DNA of 64,000 nt from Margaritifera margaritifera (lineage: Eukaryota > Mollusca > Bivalvia > Unionida > Margaritiferidae). The position numbers and the translations under genes were made by a program. Positions 35,731 through 46,584 of this stretch are shown here, piece after piece. A model generated the notes under the pieces. It searched no databases, was not told where the DNA came from, and saw only the letters and a list, made by a program, of their open reading frames with translations. Each line of letters starts with the position of its first letter. Position 1 is the first letter of the stretch. The stretch is from the NCBI GenBank assembly GCA_029931535.1, contig JAQPZY010001628.1, positions 612,001-676,000 on the forward strand, in the 5' to 3' direction.

Positions 35731-36330
35731 AACTGGTGGGCTTTGTCAGGAAAGTGCTTCAGGTAATTACATTGTGTAATTATTGTTTGTATCCTTGAGA
35801 AGAAATGAGGACAGTAGCCTTTATCTGATGATTTGTGTCCCAATACTACTTCATGGAACTGGCGGGCAATGTCAGAAATGTGCTACAGGTCGTTACATTA
35901 GCAATTTGCATCCCTGCTACATCACCTTTCCTCCTTCCTTGCCCCCACTTCTATCATGTACATGAGTTGTATCTGATGAGTGTGTTCCACTGCTACACTA
36001 GGGAACTGATGTGCTATGTCAGGAAGATGCTACAGGTCAGTACACTAACTATCTGCATCCTGTCCATCAACCTTTCCACAACTGCTGCCCCCCCCCCCCC
36101 ATTCCCTCCCTATCTCAGGAGATTGGATCTGATGGGTGTGTCCAAGAAGTATTCCAGGTGACTGGTGGGTTATGTCAGGAAGGAGCTATAGATTATTACA
36201 TTATCCATTTGCACCCCTGCCACATGACCAGCCTCCACCTACTTTCTTAGGTTGGATCTGATGGGTGTGTCCCAGAATTATTCCAGGTGACTCTTGGTCT
36301 ATGTCAAGAATGTGCCACAGGCAGTTAATT
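35731..36330 (+). pseudogene. Tandem array of five decayed partial copies of WASHC5 exon 5
   Basis: Five repeats match the 3' part of exon 5 (from GATCTGATAAGTGTG, 30870) through its donor and first intron bases. Exon-like parts end at 35770, 35888, 36035, 36191 and 36320, so the periods are ~118, 147, 156 and 129 bp. Shared landmarks are 'ctgatgggtgtgtccc', 'tatgtcagga' and 'ctacag|gt'. In frame, copy 2 reads SQYYFMELAGNVRNVLQ and copy 3 reads SVFHCYTRELMCYVRKMLQ, against [19 protein letters not shown] in exon 5. Copies 1-3 keep a GT donor; copy 4 has GA and copy 5 GC. The first third of the exon and its acceptor are absent. Intron sequence between copies is also related ('ttgcatccctgctacatcacc'-like), so the duplicated unit was exon end plus intron. 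Probably non-coding relics. Confidence 0.85.
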
Positions 36331-36627
36331 TAGTCAGTAGCTGCCCTATGCCCCTGTTCAACAGGGATATTCCCAGGCAAAAGATGAGGTACAGTGCCTT
36401 GATCCCTTGGTTCTTATTCACATCTCAACCCTGAAAGTGTAGTATCAGAGGTAATATTGCAATTAAAACTGTCTTAAAAACATTTCTTAGGTTTGGGAGA
36501 GGATTTGTAAGGATTACATTGTTGTATTTTAATGTTTTTGCAGTGTAAAATGATTTTACAAGAGGGGTTCAATGTAACAGTTTTGAATTATATCCAAGAA
36601 CCATGTATAAATGAATTTTTTTTACAG

Positions 36628-36759
36628 ATCATTCCACGCACAATGTTTGGCCTTTTGGACAAGATAATCACTCTGCAGACCACCCAGATAAAGGAGGTTC
36701 CCACCCGTCTGGAAAAGGACAAGATGAAAGAATTTGCTCAGCTAGATGAAAGATACCAG
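36628..36759 (+). CDS. WASHC5: WASHC5 exon (6 of 11)
   Basis: Acceptor 'tttttttacag', donor 'gtaaga'. 44 codons in phase 0, [14 protein letters not shown]...FAQLDERYQ. Aligned to human without gaps but less conserved than its neighbours. About 20 bp beyond the donor the intron turns into a 3.4 kb minisatellite. Confidence 0.93.
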
Positions 36760-36780
36760 GTAAGATCTGCAAGTTGAAGA

Positions 36781-39700
36781 GGGATGTACATGTTGTGTTT
36801 AAGATATCTTTGATTCTTTAGCCATGCCTGCATTAGCAGATAGCATGTCATGAGTTTTGCTGGTGGGGATGTACATGTTGTGTTTAAGATATCTTTGATT
36901 CTTTAGCCTGCATTAGAAGATAGCATGTCATGAGTTTTGCTGGTGGGGATGTACATGTTGTGTTTAAGATATCTTTGATTCTTTGGCCTGCATTAGCAGA
37001 TAGCATGTCATGAGTTTTGCTGGTGGGGATGTACATGTTGTGTGTAAGATATCTTTGATTCTTTAGCCATGCCTGCATTAGCCGATAGCATGTCATGAGT
37101 TTTGCTGGTGGGGATGTACATGTTGTGTTTAAGATATCTTTGATTCTTTAGCCTGCATTAGCAGATAGCATGTCATGAGTTTTGCTGGTGGGGATGTACA
37201 TGTTGTGTTTAAGATATCTTTGATTCTTTAGCCATGCCTGCATTAGCCGATAGCATGTCATGAGTTTTGCTGGTGGGGATGTACATGTTGTGTTTAAGAT
37301 ATCTTTGATTCTTTAGCCTGCATTAGCCGATAGCATGTCATGAGTTTTGCTGGTGGGGATGTACATGTTGTGTTTAAGATATCTTTGATTCTTTAGCCAT
37401 GCCTGCATTAGCAGATAGCATGTCATGAGTTTTGCTGGTGGGGATGTACATGTTGTGTTTAAGATATCTTTGATTCTTTAGCCTGCATTAGCAGATAGCA
37501 TGTCATGAGTTTTGCTGGTGGGGATGTACATGTTGTGTTTAAGATATCTTTGATTCTTTAGCCTGCATTAGCAGATAGCATGTCCTGAGTTTTGCTGGTG
37601 GGGATGTACATGTTGTGTTTAAGATATCTTTGATTCTTTAGCCATGCCTGCATTAGCAGATAGCATGTCATGAGTTTTGCTGGTGGGGATGTACATGTTG
37701 TGTTTAAGATATCTTTGATTCTTTAGCCATGCCTGCATTAGCAGATAGCATGTCATGAGTTTTGCTGGTGGGGATGTACATGTTGTGTTTAAGATATCTT
37801 TGATTCTTTAGCCATGCCTGCATTAGCAGATAGCATGTCATGAGTTTTGCTGGTGGGGATGTACATGTTGTGTTTAAGATATCTTTGATTCTTTAGCCAT
37901 GCCTGCATTAGCCGATAGCATGTCATGAGTTTTGCTGGTGGGCATGATAGCTGTGACTATAGAGCATGCCTGCATTAGCCGATAGCATGTCATGAGTTTT
38001 GCTGGTGGGGATGTACATGTTGTGTTTAAGATATCTTTGATTCTTTAGCCATGCCTGCATTAGCCGATAGCATGTCATGAGTTTTGCTGGTGGGGATGTA
38101 CATGTTGTGTTTAAGATATCTTTGATTCTTTAGCCATGCCTGCATTAGCCGATAGCATGTCATGAGTTTTGCTGGTGGGGATGTACATGTTGTGTGTAAG
38201 ATATCTTTGATTCTTTAGCCATGCCTGCATTAGCCGATAGCATGTCATGAGTTTTGCTGGTGGGGATGTACATGTTGTGTTTAAGATATCTTTGATTCTT
38301 TAGCCATGCCTGCATTAGCCGATAGCATGTCATGAGTTTTGCTGGTGGGGATGTACATGTTGTGTGTAAGATATCTTTGATTCTTTAGCCATGCCTGCAT
38401 TAGCCGATAGCATGTCATGAGTTTTGCTGGTGGGGATGTACATGTTGTGTGTAAGATATCTTTGATTCTTTAGCCATGCCTGCATTAGCCGATAGCATGT
38501 CATGAGTTTTGCTGGTGGGGATGTACATGTTGTGTTTAAGATATCTTTGATTCTTTAGCCATGCCTGCATTAGCAGATAGCATGTCATGAGTTTTGCTGG
38601 TGGGGATGTACATGTTGTGTTTAAGATATCTTTGATTCTTTAGCCATGCCTGCATTAGCCGATAGCATGTCATGAGTTTTGCTGGTGGGGATGTACATGT
38701 TGTGTTTAAGATATCTTTGATTCTTTAGCCATGCCTGCATTAGCCGATAGCATGTCATGAGTTTTGCTGGTGGGGATGTACATGTTGTGTGTAAGATATC
38801 TTTGATTCTTTAGCCATGCCTGCATTAGCCGATAGCATGTCCTGAGTTTTGCTGGTGGGGATGTACATGTTGTGTTTAAGATATCTTTGATTCTTTAGCC
38901 ATGCCTGCATTAGCAGATAGCATGTCATGAGTTTTGCTGATGGGGATGTACATGTTGTGTTTAAGATATCATTGATTCTTTAGCCATGCCTGCATTAGCC
39001 GATAGCATGTCATGAGTTTTGCTGGTGGGGATGTACATGTTGTGTTTAAGATATCTTTGATTCTTTAGCCATGCCTGCATTAGCCGATAGCATGTCATGA
39101 GTTTTGCTGGTGGGGATGTACATGTTGTGTGTAAGATATCTTTGATTCTTTAGCCATGCCTGCATTAGCCGATAGCATGTCATGAGTTTTGCTGGTGGGG
39201 ATGTACATGTTGTGTTTAAGATATCTTTGATTCTTTAGCCATGCCTGCATTAGCCGATAGCATGTCATGAGTTTTGCTGGTGGGGATGTACATGTTGTGT
39301 TTAAGATATCTTTGATTCTTTAGCCATGCCTGCATTAGCCGATAGCATGTCATGAGTTTTGCTGGTGGGGATGTACATGTTGTGTTTAAGATATCTTTGA
39401 TTCTTTAGCCATGCCTGCATTAGCCGATAGCATGTCATGAGTTTTGCTGGTGGGGATGTACATGTTGTGTTTAAGATATCTTTGATTCTTTAGCCATGCC
39501 TGCATTAGCCGATAGCATGTCATGAGTTTTGCTGGTGGGGATGTACATGTTGTGTGTAAGATATCTTTGATTCTTTAGCCATGCCTGCATTAGCCGATAG
39601 CATGTCATGAGTTTTGCTGGTGGGGATGTACATGTTGTGTTTAAGATATCTTTGATTCTTTAGCCATGCCTGCATTAGCCGATAGCATGTCATGAGTTTT

Positions 39701-40225
39701 GCTGGTGGGGATGTACATGTTGTGTTTAAGATATCTTTGATTCTTTAGGCCATGCCTGCATTAGCCGATAGCATGTCATGAGTTTTGCTGGTGGGGATGT
39801 ACATGTTGTGTTTAAGATATCTTTGATTCTTTAGCCATGCCTGCATTAGCCGATAGCATGTCATGAGTTTTGCTGGTGGGGATGTACATGTTGTGTTTAA
39901 GATATCTTTGATTCTTTAGCCATGCCTGCATTAGCCGATAGCATGTCATGAGTTTTGCTGGTGGGGATGTACATGTTGTGGTTTAAGATATCTTTGATTC
40001 TTTAGCCATGCCTGCATTAGCCGATAGCATGTCATGAGTTTTGCTGGTGGGGATGTACATGTTGTGTTTAAGATATCTTTGATTCTTTAGCCATGCCTGC
40101 ATTAGCCGATAGCATGTCATGAGTTTTGCTGGTGGGGATGTACATGTTGTGTGTAAGATATCTTTGATTCTTTAGCCATGCCTGCATTAGCTGATAGCAT
40201 GTCATGAGTTTTGCTGGTGGGGATG
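36781..40225. repeat. ~85 bp minisatellite, about 41 units, in WASHC5 intron
   Basis: Unit begins 'ATGTACATGTTGTGTTTAAG' and ends 'GAGTTTTGCTGGTGGGG'. Units are 85 bp, or 80 bp where 'CCATG' is missing after 'TTCTTTAG'. Variants are GCAGATAG versus GCCGATAG and GTTTAAG versus GTGTAAG. The 80 bp and GCAGATAG forms cluster in the first third and GCCGATAG dominates later, showing block amplification. Similarity between units is very high, implying recent expansion. Each unit holds the 10 bp palindrome AAGATATCTT and a 'ttgattctttag' stretch that resembles a splice acceptor. The array starts about 20 bp after the exon 6 donor. Minus-strand open frames through the array are artefacts of a repeat free of stops in one frame. 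Confidence 0.95.
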
Positions 40226-40984
40226 ATAGCTGTGACTTGAGAGCAATATAGTTCAGGAATAGCAACATTTTTTATGGCAATATACTTGCATACCGCCATA
40301 TTGTGATGCACATGATATACAGAGAACTAAATATAAAAGGGTATTTTTGTAAAATATTAGACTCCTGAAAGTAAATGAAGTCCTTGGATATGCAGACTGA
40401 GTCATTTCATATTGTATCTTTTTTACCAGTGGCAACCAGGTCTGTGAGAGCCATAGGGTTGTTCTTCTCCATGGCTTTTTGTTGTTGTGGTGGTGGTGGC
40501 AATGGTTGATGGAACTTTGTTTCTCCTTTTAAGATATTCCCCAATCACATTAATGTAATGAAAATAACTGCTACATCCCAAATCCAGCCCCCTGAAAAAA
40601 TGAAAGTGTCATCTTTCCAGCTATATACCATATGGACCAAGGGAAGAAACTCTTACCCATTACTTCCCCCCTACCACTGCTAGGTAGTGCCAGTTTTAAG
40701 CTTTCAGTCAGCACTTACAACTTAGTTCTGCAAGATCTCCTGAAATACTTGGATATCTTCATGATTTCAATCTATCCATCCAGAATATTGGTATAATAGT
40801 GTGTAGTAAGGTATATGCTACACATGGATGCCATTATTTCTTAATTGTCATCAATATTTATGTGATTTTTGTTGCAGTTGTGGACTTGTTTATTCTGACA
40901 CTTGTTTAGTTAATGAGCATTGTAGTTGTGATTTGTGAACACTTTCGGATTATTTTTCCTATTTTGCATCATTTTGTTTGTCAA

Positions 40985-43056
40985 TTTAGTTCAACAATGG
41001 CAATGAAATGCAGTAAGTACAAGAAATTTAAAGCTAACGAGGACACACATGAGGCATGTCTTGCTTGCATGAAGTGTTCATCCTCAACCTGCAGTTTTTG
41101 CATATTATGGTCAAAGATATCTGGTCCACTGTGTTGCAGAAAAGCATCAAGAGCAAGGAGAGATGTGTGAAGTCTTGGACACAGTGCGACATCTTGAACC
41201 TTCACCTGAAGATGGCATCAGTTGCTAGCGTAGTGGGGGATGTCATCATGGTCCTCCCTCCATCAAAAATTAGGTGTACAATGCTGACTGGACCGATTAT
41301 ATCTGGTGAATTGGAGGAACAAAGGGTTGCAGAGTTGCTGTCCCAACAGTCTTCTCAGATGCTGTTAGAGTTGCAGATGTGTCACATGGTACAGGAGGTC
41401 ATGACACAGTTGCTGGCCTCAGAACAGTTTTTGTCTACGTCCATCACAAACCTCCAAGGATAGTCTGGAGTTTATAGGGGAGTGTCCCCACATATCTAGG
41501 CAGCCCAGAGGGCATAAGACCCCTGCATGTATGAGCATGGCCTTCAGGCCTGTAAGTCCTGGCGCATAGGGTATTTCTCAGATTTTGATGATCCATTTCA
41601 ACATACTTTTAGTGCTTACACCACCACTCCAGCTGCTGACCAGCCAGTCCAGAAGGCCAGCCAACCATACCTACTTCTTAGTGACCAGTGATTCATCACA
41701 GTGGCAAACCATACCACATACTGGCCAGAACCATATGGGGATCAGATTTACTGATCCATCCATTTTGCGGCACGTTCTGCATGGGTGGTTCCAGAGCCGA
41801 CCTTCCAGCCAACAGCCATGCACACCATCCAGCTGGCAACTGAGCTGACCATCCAGCCAGTCATCCAGCACACTCTCTGGCCACCCATACCGGCAAGATA
41901 AGATGTGGCACTTGCTCAGCCACCGATTACACTGGCAAGTCATTTGTTCATGGCTTATCCATTGGAGAGATACCATGATACACTTAGAGACTGTGGCAAT
42001 GCCTCATCCCTGCCTCTGGGGATGTTCTATGCTGACATGTATATAGGGCCTGATGAAGACAACTCACACATTGAGTGAGAGGGTAACCTCAGTGACTTAG
42101 TTTTCTCATATCTCACAACGAAACAGACTGAGTTCACTTTTAAAGTGGCTGTTGAGGAAATATATCATGTGTTGCCTACTTCCAAATGCCTGCCACTGCC
42201 ACCTGTGAGCTAAGCCTATAAGTTGAAGGCATCAGTAGACTTGGGAGACGAGGATGAACATCCCTTCTGTCTACTGATGCAGTTGGCAAAAGATAAAGGA
42301 AATAGAAGACCATCTGTAGGATAAAATCTGTGATCCGGACAATTCTAAGGCATTCTTTTCAGAAAGCCAATTACCATCGACATTTTCGTCATGCTGGTAT
42401 CAAACCCTTTCAGATACATTTACCACTGAACTTTCAATGGTAGATAGAAATAACTGCAGTGGTGAATATGATTACCCCCATGTTTTACAAAGTGTACAAG
42501 AATGTTTCTCATGCCACCTCTAAGCTTGTACGTAACATTGTGGCAGCATCCTCCATGTTAGACATAGCATTGATAGCCATTTTTTGACTGGCTGAAAAGT
42601 TGGGCAGCAGGCATGCATGTGAGTCTATGGCTAGGATTAATAAGATCATGGACAGGGCTGTACATTATTTTATGGCTAATGCCCTGATGGCTAACTTAGA
42701 TTTAATGAGACGAGATGCCTGTCTTTGCTTTTTGTCACTCAAGCCACATCACTCCTTGGCTTCCAGGGCTATACCCTTCAGGTCCCCATTACTTTTTGGC
42801 AGTCGGTTAGAGGCGGTTTGGAGGCTGGCAGCACAGGAACTGCACCCAACTTGCTTTGCTGCCTGCACTGACATTCAAGCCAAATCAGTGTCATCTTCAT
42901 TGGAGAGATGATTGTTGTCAAGGAGATAAGAGGCTGAATACTGCCCAACAACAACATTTTTTACCTCAGTCAAATTTCAGGCAGCAACAGGCCCCTCAGT
43001 TCAGTAGGCAGTTCAGTAAATGGGATAAGAAACAAAGTTTTTCATTCACCTTATGA
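40985..43056 (+). pseudogene. E3 gag-like ORF1 (broken)
   Basis: After acceptor-like 'gtttgtcaatttag', ATG 40998 gives MAMKCSKYKKFKANEDTHEA, then C..C..C....C..C..W, the clearest copy of the DIRS gag Cys-rich start. It continues at 41206-41463 (helical, LLSQQSSQMLLELQ), 41585-41848, and 42600-42911 (SMARINKIMDRAVHYFMANA, then SRAIPFRSPLLFGS). The tail is Gln-rich (42940-43056, RQQQAPQFSRQ). Several stops and frame changes. Confidence 0.65.
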
Positions 43057-43329
43057 AGATTTCAGCTGTTGAGATTAGATTCATATCTGCGAGCCTTGCA
43101 TTTGAATATAACATTTTGATCCAAGGCATAGTAGAAGCTGTTGGCTGGCATGTGATCTTGCTTCACAGAGACAAAAATTGAATCTGGTGGTTCCAGTAAC
43201 CATGATCCAGATGACCACTTGGCCCAGTTGATGTCAGCACACTCTTCTAACATGCATGGGTTTAGCACTTTAACTGGATTTACTGGAACTTTTATCGGTA
43301 AGAAGAATTCATTATTTTCTTCTTAGCCG
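43044..43329 (+). pseudogene. E3a tyrosine recombinase tail and palindromic junction
   Basis: KISAVEIRFISASLAFEYN and EAVGWHVILLHRDKN (43050-43170) match the recombinase tail of E1 and E0. Shortly after, 43296-43329 'cggtaagaaga...tcttcttagccg' is an imperfect palindrome; E1 has a related one at ~18833-18880. Confidence 0.55.
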
Positions 43330-43472
43330 TGTATGGTCATCATGGGTTACATGACCTTTGGTTGTGCTATTTTCGTGTTAGGAGAGCAGGTTAGCCTTTA
43401 TATATCCATCCATTTGCCTTCTTCTTCAAATATGTTACCTGATCATGAGGCATAATCAGTGAGATACATGCC

Positions 43473-44030
43473 TTGTCTGTCAATTCGAACTATCTGCAGT
43501 TTCATCTTGATGGTTCAGTGACACATATGACAGAACCTGCTTTAATTGCTAAGATGAGGCTTCTGCTAAATCAGTCCTTTTTTTTTGAAGTCTCTTTCCT
43601 CGTTGGACTCTTTGCCTCAAGGGTGTCAGCAGGATCACGTAAGGGCTTTGAAGTGCTACCTGAAATGAATCAGCTTTGAAGTTTCACCTGAAATGAATTG
43701 CTCAGGTGCAATGAGGGAGATCTTGCTTATTTCTAGAGTTGAAAGAAGGAGAGGTCAACATTTCAGCTCAGGCTCTATCATCCTGTTTACGGTGGGTTAT
43801 TCATTTAGCATGTAGAGAACTAACCCAAGACCAATGAGTTTCTTGTGCATTTTGGCTCATGATGATAGGGCAGTAGCCACTAGCATAGAATTTAAGTGCA
43901 GCTGTTCCATAACTGACATTATCCAAGTCATGGGATGTAGGTCAGAGACAACTTTCTCATAGCTTGTACATAAGAGATCTTTCATCCCAAAGGTTTCAGT
44001 TTGACCTGGTGAGGTCTATAGCAGCAGCAC
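43473..44030 (+). pseudogene. E3b tyrosine recombinase remnant
   Basis: NSNYLQFHLDGSVTHMTEPA (43482) matches the N-terminal core of DIRS recombinases and the E0 segment DPDYLQF. The C-terminal part (43850-44030) aligns in DNA with E2's 34928-35090. Frames are broken by a poly-T stretch at 43580 and by stops. Confidence 0.55.
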
Positions 44031-44184
44031 AACAGGCTATCTTGCTGGGTCATTCTGCAGCTGGACAATGACATGGCCATTTGACTTTGGTTGGATTGGG
44101 GAGAGGGGATTTTTCCCAATTAGCTGCACCTGGACATATGGAGATACTAACTTTAGCTCATATCTTTCACAAGATTTGAAGCTG

Positions 44185-44265
44185 CTTTATGATCAGGCAA
44201 CATATTTGAAGAAGATGCCAATTATTGTTTCTTCGATAATACCTGATCATAATATGGTCATGGAA
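44185..44265. repeat. E3b internal complementary region (palindromic junction)
   Basis: 'tttatgatcaggcaacatat' (44187) and 'gataatacctgatcataata' (44236) are inverted complements, with 'gaagaag'/'cttcg' flanking the spacer. It parallels 35325-35440 in E2 and matches the outer ends of the E2 termini. Confidence 0.65.
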
Positions 44266-45039
44266 TATCTGGTTAACCCGAAATGAGCTGCTCCATGGAA
44301 TTTTCTCTTCCAGATCTTGCTCTCATTTGACTTAAGTGTTCTCATTATTTACCAGTATTTATTATAATAAACACCCATTTTTCTTAATTACCTTTCTCTC
44401 CAAATTAATAAATTATTAATTAAATGACAAATTGTGTATTTGCATAAATGTAGTCTCTTTTGTCATTAATTCAGCCTCAAAATAAATTAAATCTTCATTG
44501 TCGTAGATGGTCATTTTAACCTCAAAAATACATTGTACTAGCTGCCATCCAAGACTTTATTTTGCAACTCGGCAAACCACCACATTCAATAAATGTTTTC
44601 ATTGCAAGATACATTGTTTTAAAATAAATATTCATTGCTATCTTGCAGTTTTTATATTACCTTTAGCAACTTTGGCCATTGCTAGCACCAACATAGATGT
44701 GGATGGACATCCACTAATGAAATGTTGTATGCATTTTTTCAATTATTCCTGATGAAAAAGAGCACCCAGGGGGGTGCACATGGACAAGATTTGGTGGACA
44801 TAGGACAAAACATTGCGGGAAACCCGCGAGCCCTTGCTCAGTGTGCAACACTGAAGTATGGATGGGATTCAATGCCAATCCCTCCAAGGGAAGATCCCTC
44901 TTATCTGACTTCCACTTACAAGGGTAGATGACTTTTAGCTTTTATATTGCTAAAAATTAGCTTGATGGCTGGATTTGTGAGGTAATGGTTGTAATTAAGG
45001 TATTATGATAATGGTAAGTATTATCGAAGAAACATTTTA

Positions 45040-45290
45040 CTAAAAAAAAAAATAAATAAGATTTTGATAAGAATTTCATCTCTTTGTGGGCTTGAACCAC
45101 CACTGCTGGATTCCGAGTTATTTGTTGTAGACCAACACTCCTGACCACTAGAATACACTAGAAACATTTTACTACAAAAAAAATATTAAAAACAGGATTT
45201 TGATGAGAATTTCATCTCTTTGTGGGCTTGAACCACCACTGCTGGATTCCGAGCTATTTGTTGTAGACCAACACTCTCGACCACTTGAAT
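45040..45290 (-). mobile_element. tRNA-like SINE piece, duplicated in tandem
   Basis: Two ~130 bp direct copies. On the minus strand each has A-box-like 'tagtggtcaggagtgttggt' and B-box-like 'gtggtggttcaagccc'. Each is preceded on the plus strand by 'gaaacattttac' and an A-rich run, matching the E3 end, so the E3 tail plus SINE was duplicated as one block. Confidence 0.6.
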
Positions 45291-45299
45291 ACGGACATT

Positions 45300-46070
45300 T
45301 ATACCAAAGAGGGAAGAATTTATGTACTTCTATTGTGGCTTCTGGTGCCACAAGCACAATGCAAGTTGTTTCAGGTTCAGTCATAGTGTATTTTTAGTTT
45401 GTAAAAAATAAAATGAAATACACTGTAATGTAGTAATATATTATGAAACAAAGTCAGTCTAATAAGTTTTTCATACAGAAATCAGCACAAGGTATGCATA
45501 GTACATGTATCCCATCACAACCTTTGTATCATGATATAAGTGGATATTAAGTGGCATTACACAGCTCTTGTCTGTCTCCAATGCAAGTCAGATAACTTCG
45601 ACTCTCAAAAGACACTCTGATGTAATCATATTGATACTTCTAAAGAACAGATCCTCATAAAAAGATTGGTGATGAAAATAACAGTCATGACATTTTAGCC
45701 ATCAATGAAAATCCTAAACTTTTAATTTCTACCTTTATAACAGCAATTTTTAATATAAAAAATGGAAGAAATCATTGTTTGAGTAGCCTCAAACAGTTGA
45801 TTATGTTGCTATTAGTGATGACACACAAGAAATAATTTTATGTTTACCTATTGTTTAAGATTCTTTTATCTTGTAATTTTTTTGTCTTTTTTAATAGTAT
45901 AATTACATCAGATAATATCCAATTCACCTGTGTGTTTATCACACCATGCTACATTCATTTATTTATTATCAGTCATAATGTTGACACACTGTAACTATAA
46001 TATTATCTTAAGCTGAGCAGTAGTTATTGTAAATATAATGCCAGCACTTTATTGTTCTGTGTAATTCCAG
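45300..46070. other. Intron upstream of exon 7, nothing recognised
   Basis: AT-rich sequence between the duplicated SINE piece and exon 7. Confidence 0.5.
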
Positions 46071-46151
46071 GTGGCCAAACTGACACACTCCATATCTGTA
46101 TTCACAGAGGGTATTCTTATGATGAAGACAACACTTGTTGGAATCATAAAG
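46071..46151 (+). CDS. WASHC5: WASHC5 exon (7 of 11)
   Basis: Acceptor 'gtaattccag', donor 'gtttgc'. 27 codons in phase 0 reading [16 protein letters not shown]...TLVGIIK. Too short to appear as a long open frame but nearly identical to human strumpellin. Its flanking introns are 9.3 kb (minisatellite plus DIRS-like E3) and 3.0 kb. Confidence 0.93.
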
Positions 46152-46584
46152 GTTTGCAGTTTATGTTACCATGTGGGCATGTATCAAAGTATTGACTATG
46201 TGTAAACAATTTGTCGGTGAAGGACAAGAGATAAAGAAAATTGTTAATGGTTATTTTTAAACTTACAAGTAGAGAAAAAAGACAACAGACCTTGTGTCTT
46301 TTCAAAATGTTACAAACCCTGGACTATGGCACACTAATGTTTTGATGTTAAAGAATATGCTTCTTCCTGTTTTGACATAAATAAATGAATTTATAAATTA
46401 TGAAGATTTACCCAGCATTGCCAACCAGCAGTAAATCATGACATGTTGCAGTAAACTATGGCAAGTTAAAACAGTCTGATACTACTGCTCATTCCATGTG
46501 ATTAGTAGTCACATCTGGGCTAAAAGTGAGCTGAATTTCCAGAAAGATCAAATTTTGACACTTTGGTTGTGTGCTTACTTGGTG

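Larger units (their letters stand above)
40525..45045 (+). mobile_element. E3: chimeric DIRS-like element(s)
   Basis: Left terminus ~40525-40690 ('ccaatcacattaatgtaatg', 'catcccaaatccagcccc') pairs inverted with right ~44935-45045 ('ggctggatttgtgaggtaat', 'ttatgataatggtaagtatt'). It is also close to the E0 terminus. Inside are gag (40985-43056), a first recombinase end (43044-43210) with a palindrome (43296-43329), then a second recombinase N-terminal piece (43473), a second C-terminal piece (43855-44030) and another palindrome (44185-44265). Two recombinase tails imply two copies fused or nested. No reverse transcriptase was recognised. Confidence 0.7.

Noticed and set aside
36781..40225. 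CRISPR-like regular repeats
   Set aside because: No spacers: the whole 80-85 bp unit is repeated, in a eukaryotic intron; this is a minisatellite.
36884..40435. Several minus-strand open frames with MTCYRLMQAW-like repeats
   Set aside because: They are translations of the 85 bp minisatellite, which lacks stops in one frame; no other coding evidence.
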